Positions 5,941-14,681 are shown, numbered from the stretch's first letter. The stretch: 37,650 nucleotides of DNA from Planctomycetota bacterium (GCA_016872875.1 VGYW01000020.1:1-37650); one strand, 5' to 3'. Program-made: numbers and translations. Notes: generated by a model from the sequence alone, not told the origin.

Positions 5941-8595
5941 ATGCTGAGAGCGACTCTCGTCGTTGCCTTGCCGGCCATCGTGCTCGCGGGTGAGGTGGTG
6001 AAGCCGGAGGTTGGAAGCCCTGAGGGCCGCCGCGCCTTCGACGAGCTTGCAGCCTACTACCGAGACAAGGATAAGCGGCCCGACTACGACCGGGCGCTCC
6101 GCGACCTGCGCTCGGCCGATCCCGCCGTCCGCCGCAGCGCCGGAGGCTATCTCCTGGCCCTCCTGAAGCAGTCGGACGCCGACGAGTCGAACGGCCGCGC
6201 CGCATGGGAGAAGGTGCCCTGGTGGGGCGGCGGCTACGACAACGCGGCACGCCGATTCCGTGGAAGCCTGGCCACAGCCTTCGGCGAGCAGGCGCAGGGC
6301 GCCGAGGCACTGGACGCCGCCCGCTGGCTCATCCACGATGAGCCGCTTGCCGGCAACCAAGCCGACGGCATGCGCGCCTTGCGGCGCATTCGCACCCCGG
6401 AATCGGCCGAAGTCCTCAAGCAAGTCTTGGCCCAGCCCCACCCCAACGGCGACGTGATCAAGGGTGCCATCGAGGAGGCCGGCGAGCGCGCCCTCAAGGA
6501 CCTGGCCCCCCACATCCTCCGCCTCTGCCAGCACTACCGGGCGAGCATACGGACGGCAGCGCGGGCCGCCGCGCCGAAGCTCGGCGTCGCCGCCGTGCCC
6601 GACTTCAAGCCCGAGGAGGCCTTCACCCCCTGGCTCGACGACGCCCTCAAGAAGATCGCCACGATGGTCCTCGACGAAGTCCCCAAGGATGCCCGCTGGG
6701 TGCACGTGGAGTACGCCTTCGGCTCCGTCGACGACAAGCCGCCCATCCACGAGTTGGGGGGGTGGCTGCTGCGCGAAGACGACAAGGGCTACGACCTCCT
6801 CAGCTACTTCGCATGCAAATGCCGGCCCGAAAAGAGGGACGTTAGGAAGCTCACTCCACGTACGCTCGCCGAGGAGGCCGAGGACCTCCGGAAGTTCCGG
6901 CAGGAGGTCGGGGGCAAGGACGACCACGACGCCCGCGAGCGGCTCGCACAGCGCCTATCGGCACAAGGCATCGCCACGGGGCAGTTCGAGTCCCGCGCGC
7001 TCAGCCTCCCCGAGGCCCTCGTCGCCGCCTGGTGCTACGTCCGGGGCGACAAGAAGAGCGCCGCAGCCCTTCTCTTCCCACGCCTCGACGCCCTGGAGAG
7101 CGACGACTGGCTCCTGCCCATCGTCCGCGACTACCTCGGGCACCGCTACCATCAAGGCATGCTGGATCTCTTCTCGTACGCTCGCGACTACGAGGGCACG
7201 CTTCGCATCGCGCGGCACCTTGCCAAGCCCCTCTTCGACGGCTATGAATACCAGGACCGCGCTAAGGAGTTGGCTGAGCAGCTTCCCAAGCGCCGCGACG
7301 ACTTCAAGACCTTCGTCCTGCCCAACCCCGACGAATGGGCAAAGCTAAAGACCACCCTCACCCGCGCCCAGCAGATCGAGTTCCTCGCCCCGCGCCTCCG
7401 CCTCCTCAACTGCCACCAGTGGAGCCAGCCCGGCGACGTGCACTACAGCGACGAGCAGGACGCCGCGCCAGGATTCCGCCAGGCGGACGGCCCCGACGCC
7501 AAGCCGGTCATCAACCCCTACAACGAGTTGAAGGCGATGGACATCCAGCCGGCCGGCCTCCCCGCCCTCGTGCCGTTCCTGGCCGACGAGAGCTATATGC
7601 CCACCTTCAGCTATTGGCGCAACTTCCACCCCTCCCGCACCCTGCACCGCGCGAACTGGATTGTCGCCAGGCTTGTCAGCGATGCCGCCATGCGCGACCT
7701 CCCCGACCTGCGAACCTATTCCCGCCTCGACCCCGCCGGGAAGAAGAAGCATATCGAGGGCATCCTGGCCTGGTGCAAGGCCAACGCCCATAGGACGCGC
7801 GTCGAGCTTGCCATTGAGCTGATGGAGAAGACGGGCGAGTGGAGGGAGTTCGCCTTCGGAGCGAGCGTGGCCGTCCGAGCCAAGGCCCCTGCCGCTCTCC
7901 CCATCCTGCTCCGACGCCTCACCGACTTCCCGAAGAACCGCGGCCAGATTGCCGAGCTCTGCTACCGCCTTGATTCCCGCGAGACCATCGGCCCCGCGCG
8001 GCAGTGGCTCCACAGCGACGAGCCAGAGCAGCGCTTCTGGGCCGCGCTCATCCTCATCCGCCACGGCGACAAGACCCACCCCGAGGGCCTCCCAGAGCTC
8101 AAGGCCATCCTCGACAAGGACGACGACCTCTTCTGGTATACCCGCGCCTTCGAGGACCTTCTGGCCACGAGGCACGACGGGGCCATCCGCCTGGCCTGCT
8201 CGCTACTCGACCGGAAGGAGCTCGCGAGAAAGGACCACGTCACCGCGCCGCTCATCCAGCGGCTCTTTCTCGCTGGGCGTAAGGAGGGCCTCGATTGTCT
8301 CCTCAAGCTGCTCGACAATCTCGAAGACCGGTACACGCGGAGCGGCCCCGAAGGCGACTTGAAGTGCTCCGAAGCGGACTCCTGGGCGCAGACCATCGCC
8401 GCATGGCGAACCGACAAGTTCGCCTACGACGATGGTTCGCCGCCCGCCGAACGCGCCCGCAAGCGCGAGGAGCTCAAGGCCTGGCTCCGCCGCTGCTTCG
8501 AGGCCATCCAGGCTGGCCGCGCCCCCGACATGAAGCAGCCGCCGCTTCCCCTTTTCCCCCCGCGCCGCGGCGAGTGGCGCCTCGACACCCCATAG
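5941..8595 (+). CDS. Large secreted HEAT-repeat-like protein
   Basis: This 884-residue protein begins with a short signal peptide (MLRATLVVALPAIVLA, likely cut before GEVV). The frame is open far upstream (to 5269) because it shadows the preceding gene, but ATG 5941 has a near-perfect AAAGGAGGT six bases before it. Segments such as DPAVRRSAGGYLLALL (about 59-75), helical pairs near 140-215 and others near 640-790 resemble HEAT/armadillo helices. The middle is Trp- and Asp-rich without a family I recognise. No catalytic motif is evident. It follows the amidohydrolase by 13 bases and precedes the ATC-hydrolase-like pair by 19 bases, so one operon is likely. An exported scaffold or binding role is inference. 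Confidence 0.85.
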   Translation: MLRATLVVALPAIVLAGEVVKPEVGSPEGRRAFDELAAYYRDKDKRPDYDRALRDLRSADPAVRRSAGGYLLALLKQSDADESNGRAAWEKVPWWGGGYDNAARRFRGSLATAFGEQAQGAEALDAARWLIHDEPLAGNQADGMRALRRIRTPESAEVLKQVLAQPHPNGDVIKGAIEEAGERALKDLAPHILRLCQHYRASIRTAARAAAPKLGVAAVPDFKPEEAFTPWLDDALKKIATMVLDEVPKDARWVHVEYAFGSVDDKPPIHELGGWLLREDDKGYDLLSYFACKCRPEKRDVRKLTPRTLAEEAEDLRKFRQEVGGKDDHDARERLAQRLSAQGIATGQFESRALSLPEALVAAWCYVRGDKKSAAALLFPRLDALESDDWLLPIVRDYLGHRYHQGMLDLFSYARDYEGTLRIARHLAKPLFDGYEYQDRAKELAEQLPKRRDDFKTFVLPNPDEWAKLKTTLTRAQQIEFLAPRLRLLNCHQWSQPGDVHYSDEQDAAPGFRQADGPDAKPVINPYNELKAMDIQPAGLPALVPFLADESYMPTFSYWRNFHPSRTLHRANWIVARLVSDAAMRDLPDLRTYSRLDPAGKKKHIEGILAWCKANAHRTRVELAIELMEKTGEWREFAFGASVAVRAKAPAALPILLRRLTDFPKNRGQIAELCYRLDSRETIGPARQWLHSDEPEQRFWAALILIRHGDKTHPEGLPELKAILDKDDDLFWYTRAFEDLLATRHDGAIRLACSLLDRKELARKDHVTAPLIQRLFLAGRKEGLDCLLKLLDNLEDRYTRSGPEGDLKCSEADSWAQTIAAWRTDKFAYDDGSPPAERARKREELKAWLRRCFEAIQAGRAPDMKQPPLPLFPPRRGEWRLDTP

Positions 8596-8614
8596 GGGGC
8601 CACACTGGACTGCC

Positions 8615-9055
8615 ATGCGCTATCGAGACACGGGATACGTTCACCTGGATTTCCATCGCACGACGAATGGCACCATCGCGTACCTTCGGAAGGCGTATGG
8701 CGAGGGCTTCCTCGACGAGGTGTTGAGGCGCTTCGCACGCGAGGTCTATCGCTCCATCCGCGAGGACCTCCAGCGGGGCGACCCCGACCAGCTTGTCGAG
8801 CACTGGACATACTACCTCGACCGCGAGGGAGGCGACTATGCCATCGAGCGGCAGCCCGATGTCATCTGCCTGACCATCCGCTGCTGTCCGGCCATCGCCT
8901 ACCTGCGCGAGCGCGGGATCGAGCCGGACCCCGCCTTCTGCCACCGGACGAGCGTCGTCAACGCCGCGCTAGCCGAAGGCTCACCCTTCGAGATCACCAC
9001 TGAGGTCGTTGGCGATGGCCAGTGCGTCCAGACACTTCGGAGGGTCAGGCCGTGA
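8615..9055 (+). CDS. ATC-hydrolase-like protein, first of a tandem pair
   Basis: This 146-residue protein resembles the L-2-amino-thiazoline-4-carboxylic acid hydrolase family (PF14196). Characteristic features are TIRCCPAIAYLRERG (about 87-101), then FCHRTSVVNAALAEGSPFEI (108-127) and a late Cys in GDGQCVQTL. The founder enzyme opens a thiazoline ring in cysteine synthesis, but most members are uncharacterised. The ribosome site before ATG 8615 is poor. Its TGA overlaps the GTG of the next gene (GTGA). The pair may form a heteromer, which is inference. Confidence 0.72.
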   Translation: MRYRDTGYVHLDFHRTTNGTIAYLRKAYGEGFLDEVLRRFAREVYRSIREDLQRGDPDQLVEHWTYYLDREGGDYAIERQPDVICLTIRCCPAIAYLRERGIEPDPAFCHRTSVVNAALAEGSPFEITTEVVGDGQCVQTLRRVRP

Positions 9056-9534
9056 TCCCCAGCGACCACTTCGTCCGCTTCTACAACGAGGTCTTCAAGG
9101 CGCTCGAAGACCGCGGCCACGAGCACCTCGTGGCCTACTGGCGCGAGCTGGGCCGCCTCCAGACCGCCGAGCTCGCGGACCGCTTCCGAGCCGGCGGCCT
9201 CCAGGCCGCCCACGACTACTGGCGCCGCATCCTCGACGAGGAGAACTGCCAGGGCCAGCTCACCCTCAGCCCCGACTACCTCGAGCTCCGCATGGACCGC
9301 TGCCCCAGTCTCAGCAAGGTGCTCGACAGCGACGCCGTCCCCTCCCCCCTCTACTGCGACCATTGCATGGCCTGGATTCAGCCCGTCATGGAAGCCTCCG
9401 GCCTTCACGCTGTCCTCGACATGCACTCCCGCACCCAGCCCCGCTGCCTCCTGCGCGTCTACCGCGACCCCGCCCAGGCCGCCGCCTTCGAGCGCCAGGC
9501 CGTCCTCGCCTCTCACCCCTACTCCGAGTTGTAG
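9052..9534 (+). CDS. ATC-hydrolase-like protein, second of a tandem pair
   Basis: This 160-residue protein has the same architecture as its upstream neighbour: a helical N-terminus, then RMDRCPSLSKVLDSD, YCDHCMAWIQPVMEASG and RCLLRVYRD, with Cys residues at matching places. The GTG start at 9052 is chosen over GTG 9022 because GGAGGG stands seven bases before it and it forms a GTGA overlap with the previous stop. Family assignment to PF14196-like proteins is by pattern. No function is known for such tandem pairs to my knowledge. Last gene of the plus-strand operon. Confidence 0.72.
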   Translation: MIPSDHFVRFYNEVFKALEDRGHEHLVAYWRELGRLQTAELADRFRAGGLQAAHDYWRRILDEENCQGQLTLSPDYLELRMDRCPSLSKVLDSDAVPSPLYCDHCMAWIQPVMEASGLHAVLDMHSRTQPRCLLRVYRDPAQAAAFERQAVLASHPYSEL

Positions 9535-9624
9535 CCGCAAGCGTTCGTGAGCGGTGCTCCGCTGGGCGCCGCGTTACCTCAGCGCGCTCGGGAGATTGCC
9601 CCTGATAGCCGCACAAAGCGGCAC

Positions 9625-10008
9625 CTACTTGCTGCGCTTGCGCAACGAGGGCAGTAGTCCTGCCATCACACAGGCGAGCCCCGAGCAGGCGAAGGCGAGG
9701 CCGACGTAAAGCGCGTATTGGAGTGCCACGGCCCAGTTGTCAGGCGCGTCCATGCCCGGATGCACTTTCTCCACGATCGGCAACAGCACATGCGCGAGCA
9801 TCCACCGTCCGCCGAGGAGAAAGCACGTGATCCAGATGATGCCGAGCGCGGCGAATACCCCCGCAAGGGCGAACCACCGCCAGCGATAGGGGAACCGCGC
9901 ATTGGGGTCATTGCGGAGGAACACCGACGTCCTCACTACCCAGCACCAAGGAAACGGTCGTCTCCCTCTGGCCCACAGGTTGCTGCACCCTACCTCTGGC
10001 GTCCTCAC
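9625..10008 (-). CDS. Small two-helix membrane protein
   Basis: This 127-residue protein has two hydrophobic spans, FALAGVFAALGIIWITCFLL (about 47-66) and AVALQYALYVGLAFACSGLA (about 93-112), and a basic C-terminus (LRKRSK). The GTG at 10008 overlaps the stop of the preceding lipoprotein gene (GTGA), but an internal GTG at 9936 (VRTSVFLR) is also possible and would drop a Trp/Arg-rich lead of doubtful quality. No family recognised. It is the last gene of the long minus-strand operon. Confidence 0.55.
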   Translation of the reverse strand: MRTPEVGCSNLWARGRRPFPWCWVVRTSVFLRNDPNARFPYRWRWFALAGVFAALGIIWITCFLLGGRWMLAHVLLPIVEKVHPGMDAPDNWAVALQYALYVGLAFACSGLACVMAGLLPSLRKRSK

Positions 10009-10247
10009 CCCAGGGGGTGACGGGCATTCTGGATAGCAGCGGACAGCTCGTCCGCAATCGCCTTTGCCTTCGTCACCAGCGCCTGCTCATCCCGAAGAAC
10101 CCCGCGACGATCCTCGCGGCATGCAGACCGCTCAAGGGATCGTGAGCAGGGGTTGTCGAAGCTCGTTGGGTCGTTCGAAATGTTGATCCTGACGCAGCCG
10201 GCCAGGCCAGCAGTTGCGAACGCGAAGAGTAGAACAAGAGATCGCAT
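10005..10247 (-). CDS. Small lipoprotein
   Basis: This 80-residue protein has a classic lipoprotein signal: MRSLVLLFAFATAGLAGC with lipobox LAGC, modified Cys at 18. The mature part is about 62 polar residues with a helical C-terminus. The start is firm: AAGGA lies seven bases upstream, overlapping the end of the DUF6504-like gene, which stops three bases before this ATG. No family recognised. Confidence 0.75.
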   Translation of the reverse strand: MRSLVLLFAFATAGLAGCVRINISNDPTSFDNPCSRSLERSACREDRRGVLRDEQALVTKAKAIADELSAAIQNARHPLG

Positions 10248-10250
10248 GGG

Positions 10251-10580
10251 TCAGTCCTTTTCCTCGACCTCAATCATGCTGTGCAGCCACCATCTCGCCT
10301 TGCGCTCGCGGGCGGAGCGGGGCTGGCGCTCGAAGTAGAGCCGCATCTCCACCCCCGCCGTCGTGCGGATGCGGTACCAGTGCTTTCGCACGTATTCCTC
10401 GTCGCTGCCCGACTTGCACGGCCCGGTCTCGCGCCACTGTTCGAGCACTTCGGCGATCTCGTGCTCGGCGCCGCGCCATCGGAAGCGCCTCGGCAGCCCC
10501 GGTTCGCCCCTCGCCATGCGGCGGCTGTCCATCGTCTCGATGATCGGCTCGATCGGCTCACAAACAAAGCTCTTGCCCAT
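10251..10580 (-). CDS. DUF6504-like small protein
   Basis: This 109-residue protein fits the pattern of DUF6504: FVCEPIEPI at the start, PRRFRWRGAEHEIAEVLEQW in the middle, WYRIRTTAGVEMRLYFER, and a final WWLHSMIEVE strand. In other bacteria such domains are often encoded near translesion DNA synthesis genes (imuB/dnaE2); none is visible here. It lies 47 bases after the toroid gene and directly before the lipoprotein gene, in the same direction. Confidence 0.68.
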   Translation of the reverse strand: MGKSFVCEPIEPIIETMDSRRMARGEPGLPRRFRWRGAEHEIAEVLEQWRETGPCKSGSDEEYVRKHWYRIRTTAGVEMRLYFERQPRSARERKARWWLHSMIEVEEKD

Positions 10581-10627
10581 CGGAACCGCTCACCCGGCCC
10601 AGGACGGCTCGCTCCAGCGTCGCATCC

Positions 10628-11584
10628 TCATTCGGCGAACTTCGGCTTGCCCGTGCGCACCCAGCGCGCTGCTGCGCAGGCGCACCAGTGCTGCGTGTAG
10701 TTCCTTCCGCCCGGGCCGCGGAGGCGGAGAAGGTCACGAAAGCCCTGCCTCACCTTAGGAGCGCCGGAGAGTCCGCAGCGGCACAGGGCGCCCAGTGCGG
10801 CCCCGGTCTGCAAGATCGGGAGGAGCGCGAGACACGACTGCCCCGCCTTCCACCGCCAAGCCTGGTGTCGAGCCCTCCCGAACGCCACTTCGTGGTGGGT
10901 CCGCTCCGTCCAGAACATGCCGGGCAGGTCCAGCGGCGGCACGTTGGCGAACCGCCCCGGCTCGGGGGGCCGCTGCTGCGCCAGCAGCCAATCGCACGCC
11001 CTGCGGAGCACGCGGCCGTCCGCGGCAGCGCCGCAGTCGAGTAGGTCGTGCATGGCGTCCACAGTCGCCACGATCAGCCCGCCCCAAGAGCCGTCGGCGC
11101 GCTGACGGCCGGCGGTCATGCTGCAAAGACGCCCAGCTAGCCCACGGTCGTCCTCACGCGGCGTTCCGAGCGCCTCGCGGCGCGTCTTCACGCCCAGCGG
11201 CGTATCTTGCGAGCGGATGAGCGGCAGGGGATCGCGGCGTAGCTCCGCCAGCAGGCCGCTGAGCAGGCCGTGCCGCGCGTAGGCTAGAGCGACCTCGCAC
11301 GCACTCGCCCCGGGGCAGTCGGCCTGGAAGCCGCCATCCGCGCGCTGAAGCCGGACGGCGAGCGGCAGCGCCTTGGCCAGAATCTGCCGAACGGAGCTGA
11401 AGGGGAACCGCGAGGCCAGCTCGAGCAGATACCACTGTCCTCCCCTGCGATGGAGGCCACCGCGAGCATCCTGCCACGAGGCCACGAAATCCCAGTAGGC
11501 CCGCGCGATGGCACCCCGCCGGTGGCCCGGATGGTACGAAAGAGCCGAGAGAACGATGTCGGGACAACGCATGTGCTCACCCAT
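10628..11584 (-). CDS. Terpenoid-cyclase-like alpha-toroid protein
   Basis: About 318 residues. It carries QW-type repeats typical of prenyltransferase/squalene-cyclase toroids (LQRADGGFQADCPG near 80-95, QRADGSWGGL near 163-172, WQDARGGLHRRGGQWYL near 36-52) but no DxDD protonation motif or recognisable zinc site, so catalysis is doubtful. ATG at 11584 overlaps the end of the DUF72 gene; ATG 11572 (MRCPDIVL) is an alternative. Planctomycetes carry many toroid-fold proteins of unknown role. Its tight coupling to DUF72 suggests a common transcript. Confidence 0.75.
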   Translation of the reverse strand: MGEHMRCPDIVLSALSYHPGHRRGAIARAYWDFVASWQDARGGLHRRGGQWYLLELASRFPFSSVRQILAKALPLAVRLQRADGGFQADCPGASACEVALAYARHGLLSGLLAELRRDPLPLIRSQDTPLGVKTRREALGTPREDDRGLAGRLCSMTAGRQRADGSWGGLIVATVDAMHDLLDCGAAADGRVLRRACDWLLAQQRPPEPGRFANVPPLDLPGMFWTERTHHEVAFGRARHQAWRWKAGQSCLALLPILQTGAALGALCRCGLSGAPKVRQGFRDLLRLRGPGGRNYTQHWCACAAARWVRTGKPKFAE

Positions 11585-12356
11585 TGTCGCCAAACGGGCG
11601 GCCGGCCGCGACCCCTTGTCGGGGAACGCCCAACCGCGTGAGATGCTCGTTCAGCGTGTCGGCGTTGCGGACGGCGTGGCCGGCGATGTCGTTGTTGAAG
11701 AAGGTGAAGCTCGTCGCGCCGCGCTCGGCCAGCGCCGCAAGCCGCTCGGCGAGGGCGGCCAGCCACCGCTCGGCGTAGGGCGAGCCGCAGAGCTTGTCCG
11801 GCCCGTGAAGGCGGTAGTAGGCGAAGGGCGCCGTGTGAGTCTCCACGAAGGGATACCGCACGCGGCTGACGACCACGTGAGCGACGCCAGCCCGTCGCAG
11901 GACCTCGAAGACCTCGTCACACTCCCACGATGGATGGCGGAACTCGACGGCATAGCGTCCCTCCGAGGGGAGAATTGCGAGGAAATCGCCCAGGAGCGCC
12001 AAGTCTCTGTGGAGCGACGGCGGTAGTTGGAAGAGGACGCAGCTCAGCTTCTCGCGGAGCGGCACCAGGGCCTCCAGGAAGCGCTTCAGCGGCTCCGCAC
12101 AGTCGCGTAGCTTGCGGTCGTGCGTGATCTCCCGATGGGCCTTCGCCACGTAGAGGAAGCCCGGCGGCGCCTTGCGATGCCAGCCCTCGAACGTCGCACG
12201 AGGCGGCACGCGGTAGTATGTGATGTTCAGCTCGACGCAGTTGTAGCGCCGCAGGTAGATTCCCAGACGCTTCGCCTTCGGCAGCTTGGGCGGGTAGAGC
12301 ACCCCCTCCCAGTGGTCATAGTACCAACCCGAGGTGCCGATGTAGATGGGAGCCAT
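11577..12356 (-). CDS. DUF72 (YecE-like) TIM-barrel protein
   Basis: This 259-residue DUF72 protein is of normal family length. It shows the N-terminal IYIGTSGWYYDHWEGVLYP, ELNITYYRVP, LFQLPPS near the middle, AVEFRHPSW, YYRLHG and the C-terminal FFNNDIAGHAV. The biochemical function of DUF72 is unknown; the fold resembles endonuclease IV/xylose isomerase barrels. The start is firm: the preceding gene ends in TAG one base before the ATG. The stop overlaps the toroid gene start. Confidence 0.93.
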   Translation of the reverse strand: MAPIYIGTSGWYYDHWEGVLYPPKLPKAKRLGIYLRRYNCVELNITYYRVPPRATFEGWHRKAPPGFLYVAKAHREITHDRKLRDCAEPLKRFLEALVPLREKLSCVLFQLPPSLHRDLALLGDFLAILPSEGRYAVEFRHPSWECDEVFEVLRRAGVAHVVVSRVRYPFVETHTAPFAYYRLHGPDKLCGSPYAERWLAALAERLAALAERGATSFTFFNNDIAGHAVRNADTLNEHLTRLGVPRQGVAAGRPFGDNG

Positions 12357-12357
12357 C

Positions 12358-13500
12358 CTATGGCCTCGGCTGTGGGACGATGCTGCGCGCGCCGCGCGCG
12401 GCATTGGGTCGTGGGTTGATGAGGCGGTCGAGGCCCTCCTCGTAGCTCGCGTAGAAGCGGAGCTTGCGGCGGAAGAGGCGCACGAGCCACCGCTTCGCCG
12501 CCGTTGCCTCTCCGAGCCTCTGCGCCACGTCGCCTGCGACGGGGCCAGTCGTTGGCTGGCCCTGCCACCAGGCGTCGAGCGCGGCCCTGAACGCCTTCCA
12601 CCACGCCGCGGCCTCGTCCTGGTTCGGGTGGGTGTCCTCGATCCGCAGGAAGCCGGGCACCGTGTCCTCTGGCCTCGGCGGCCGCCCCTGGCCGATGGCC
12701 CACACGAGCCGCTCGAGGAAGCGAAAAGCCTTCGGCGCGCAGAGCCAGCCGTAGTGGGTGTGGAACTGCATCTTCTTCCAGTCGGGACACAGCTCGGCGA
12801 GGCGGGCCTCGAGCCGCTGGACGCGCGGCGACGCCCCTTCGTCGAAGCTCGGAACGTCCCGCTCGATGTAGCTGTAGCGCTTCGCGGGGTTCTTCCCCTT
12901 GCCGATGGGGCCGAGGAACTGGTCGCGGCCGAACTCGGAGGCGAGGTCGTCGTCCCACGGGCTCCACTTGATCTTGGAGCGCTGCGAGTTGATGAGGCGT
13001 TCGACCAGCAGCTCCTTGAGCTCCGTGTGCTCACCGAGCACGCCCCAGAGGTCAGAGCAGATGGCCGCCCAGTCGAGGCGGCGGAACCCGAGAGCGTTCA
13101 GCTCGCGAGCGGCATCCTCCGCCGCGGCGCCGGCGAGCCACGCGTCGAGGCAGAGAACGTAGTCCATCATCGCCCGCTTGCGCTCTCGGCCCACCGTGAA
13201 GCAGCCGTGGACAAACCTCGGCGGCGTCTCGGCGCCAATGGCGTCGAGCACCTCCAGGTAGGGCTGCGGGAACAGGTAGTGGCCGCAGGGGCAGGCGAAC
13301 TGGATGGCCAGCTCGACCATCTGTCGCGCCCAGGGGGGCACGTCGCCGAGCGCGCGCTCCATCTCGACGATTGCCCGCAGTTCCGCGTCCTCGGCCGTTG
13401 AGGGGCACTTGTCCCACCCATCGTCGTACGGCGTGTACCACCAGCACCGGCTCGACACGCTCGCCTCGAACGCCGCCTTCGACCACTCAGGCTTGCTCAC
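12358..13500 (-). CDS. Unknown 380-aa protein of the minus-strand operon
   Basis: No family recognised. It begins at GTG 13500 (VSKPEWSKAAF) with AAAGGA five bases upstream. It is Trp-rich (WWYTPYDDGW near 18-27; AAWWKAFRAALDAWW near 307-321) and has a possible metal cluster FACPCGHY near 90 and HTHYGWLC near 259. The C-terminus is Arg/Pro-rich. The frame is open upstream into the nuclease-like gene, so an automatic caller would fuse the two into 528 residues. I separate them because the preceding gene reads to its own TGA (13513-13511) in another frame. It abuts the DUF72 gene. Confidence 0.72.
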   Translation of the reverse strand: MSKPEWSKAAFEASVSSRCWWYTPYDDGWDKCPSTAEDAELRAIVEMERALGDVPPWARQMVELAIQFACPCGHYLFPQPYLEVLDAIGAETPPRFVHGCFTVGRERKRAMMDYVLCLDAWLAGAAAEDAARELNALGFRRLDWAAICSDLWGVLGEHTELKELLVERLINSQRSKIKWSPWDDDLASEFGRDQFLGPIGKGKNPAKRYSYIERDVPSFDEGASPRVQRLEARLAELCPDWKKMQFHTHYGWLCAPKAFRFLERLVWAIGQGRPPRPEDTVPGFLRIEDTHPNQDEAAAWWKAFRAALDAWWQGQPTTGPVAGDVAQRLGEATAAKRWLVRLFRRKLRFYASYEEGLDRLINPRPNAARGARSIVPQPRP

Positions 13501-13510
13501 GTCAGTCCTT

Positions 13511-13944
13511 TCATCCCCTGGTTCGGAGCCGTGCGGTGGCGAGGCGCCGCGCACGCAACCCCTTGAGCACCTCGATGGCCCTCCCAGCATCCACGATGCG
13601 AACCGAGATGTCGGGTCCTTCAGGTCCAGCGCGCAGTCCTCCACGGTCGCCAGGACGCCGCGGAGCTTCATCCCTTTCTCAAGGAATGGCCGGATAAGGC
13701 CCGACCTGGGAGCCTGGTCGAGATAGCGGCGGAGCTGGCGGCAGTGCTCGCCCATCAGCCTGCCCCGCTTGAGCTCGACGAGGATGAGCTCCTTCGCCTC
13801 CTCCACCAGGAACACCAGGTCAACGAAGTGCCGTCGCTCGGCGTCGCTGAAGATGTAGTGCTGGCGGGCGACGAGCTGCGCGGGCCGGCCCTTCGGCTTC
13901 GTCGCCGAGATCGCCACGGAGGAAAGGTCAATGGTCACGTCCAT
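13511..13944 (-). pseudogene. PD-(D/E)XK nuclease-like gene with a frameshift
   Basis: The N-terminal reading frame shows a NucS/DUF91-type core: FVDLVFLV (D42), LILVELKRG (E57-x-K59) and QLRRYL (Q70, Y74), the spacing expected of a PD-(D/E)XK nuclease. After about residue 110 the coherent sequence jumps frame near 13617. With one extra G in the AAGG run it continues as GPDISVRIVDAGRAIEVLKG and ends at TGA 13511, just before the ribosome site of the next gene. Without it the frame becomes Ser/Pro/Arg-rich and runs into the next gene. The cause may be a real mutation or a consensus error. ATG 13944 overlaps the previous gene by ten bases; GTG 13938 would give a GTGA overlap. Confidence 0.7.
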
Positions 13945-14681
13945 TGCACCCTCGCTCGCCTCAGCCGCCCCTCGGCGCGGGCCTGCTGCTCGGGGGCAAG
14001 CCAGCCCACGATCTCCAGGTAGAGCTGAACCCAGTAGCGCTGCCAGTAGGTCCGAGGCGGCGAGCCGGCGAGGTGCAGGACCCGCGCGCCATCCTTCACG
14101 GGCAGGATGGGGAACTCGACACCCGCGAGGCGCGCGGCATCGGCCATCACCTCGCTGTAGCGGCCCTCGGTGAACGTCGCCATCCGCTCGTAGCGGCCCC
14201 CGTGCGCCGTCAGGTAGTCGGCCATGCGTCGGGCCAGGATGGGCCGCACCTGCTCGTAATACTCCGGGCTGAAGTGCTTGACGCCCCCGCCACGGACGTT
14301 CGCAGGGTAGACGTCCTGGAGCTCATAGGGCACGGGGCCGATGGAGCTCGCGAGGACCACGACGTGAACGGGGCAGCAGTGGAACTCCTTGTAGGCATCG
14401 TAGCCCGTCGCCGTCGAGACCGCCCGCCGAATCGTGCCGTGCGACGACGAACGATAGAACGGCCGGCCGACGGAGCACTGGAAGAAGACGAGGAACCGCT
14501 TCCCCGCGGGCGGCTGGTAGCGATGGGTGATGAAGTCGTGGAAGACGATGGAGGCCTCGCCTTCGACCTGGACTCTGCCGCCGAAGCGCGCCTCCAGCGA
14601 GGCCATGAGGGCCGAGAGCTCGCCGCGGAACGCCGGCTCCCGCGCGGCCCTCCGCCCATAGAGGATCCTGGACAAATCCAT
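13935..14681 (-). CDS. Stand-alone DUF5591 / archaeosine-synthase-core-like protein
   Basis: This 248-residue protein matches the DUF5591 domain of archaeal ArcS (the enzyme that attaches lysine to preQ0 in tRNA). FFQCSVGRPFYRSSSH gives C69-x3-R73-P-F-x2-S78-x2-H81, the same spacing as the published PC-x3-KPY-x2-S-x2-H motif, with K and Y replaced by R and F. HVVVLASSIGPVPYELQDVYPA (106-127) matches the following strand and the VPxEL...YPA segment. It lacks the TGT-like and PUA parts of ArcS. ATG 14681 has GAGGGGA eight bases upstream. It lies between the conserved hypothetical gene and the nuclease-like gene. A role in nucleobase or nucleic-acid modification is inference, and no queuosine-pathway gene is in the window. 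Confidence 0.75.
   Translation of the reverse strand: MDLSRILYGRRAAREPAFRGELSALMASLEARFGGRVQVEGEASIVFHDFITHRYQPPAGKRFLVFFQCSVGRPFYRSSSHGTIRRAVSTATGYDAYKEFHCCPVHVVVLASSIGPVPYELQDVYPANVRGGGVKHFSPEYYEQVRPILARRMADYLTAHGGRYERMATFTEGRYSEVMADAARLAGVEFPILPVKDGARVLHLAGSPPRTYWQRYWVQLYLEIVGWLAPEQQARAEGRLRRARVQWT

Noticed and set aside
12358..13944. A single 528-residue protein joining the nuclease-like domain to the unknown Trp-rich protein
   Set aside because: The middle is low-complexity in this frame, another frame continues the nuclease domain to a TGA, and a GTG with AAAGGA marks a separate start at 13500.
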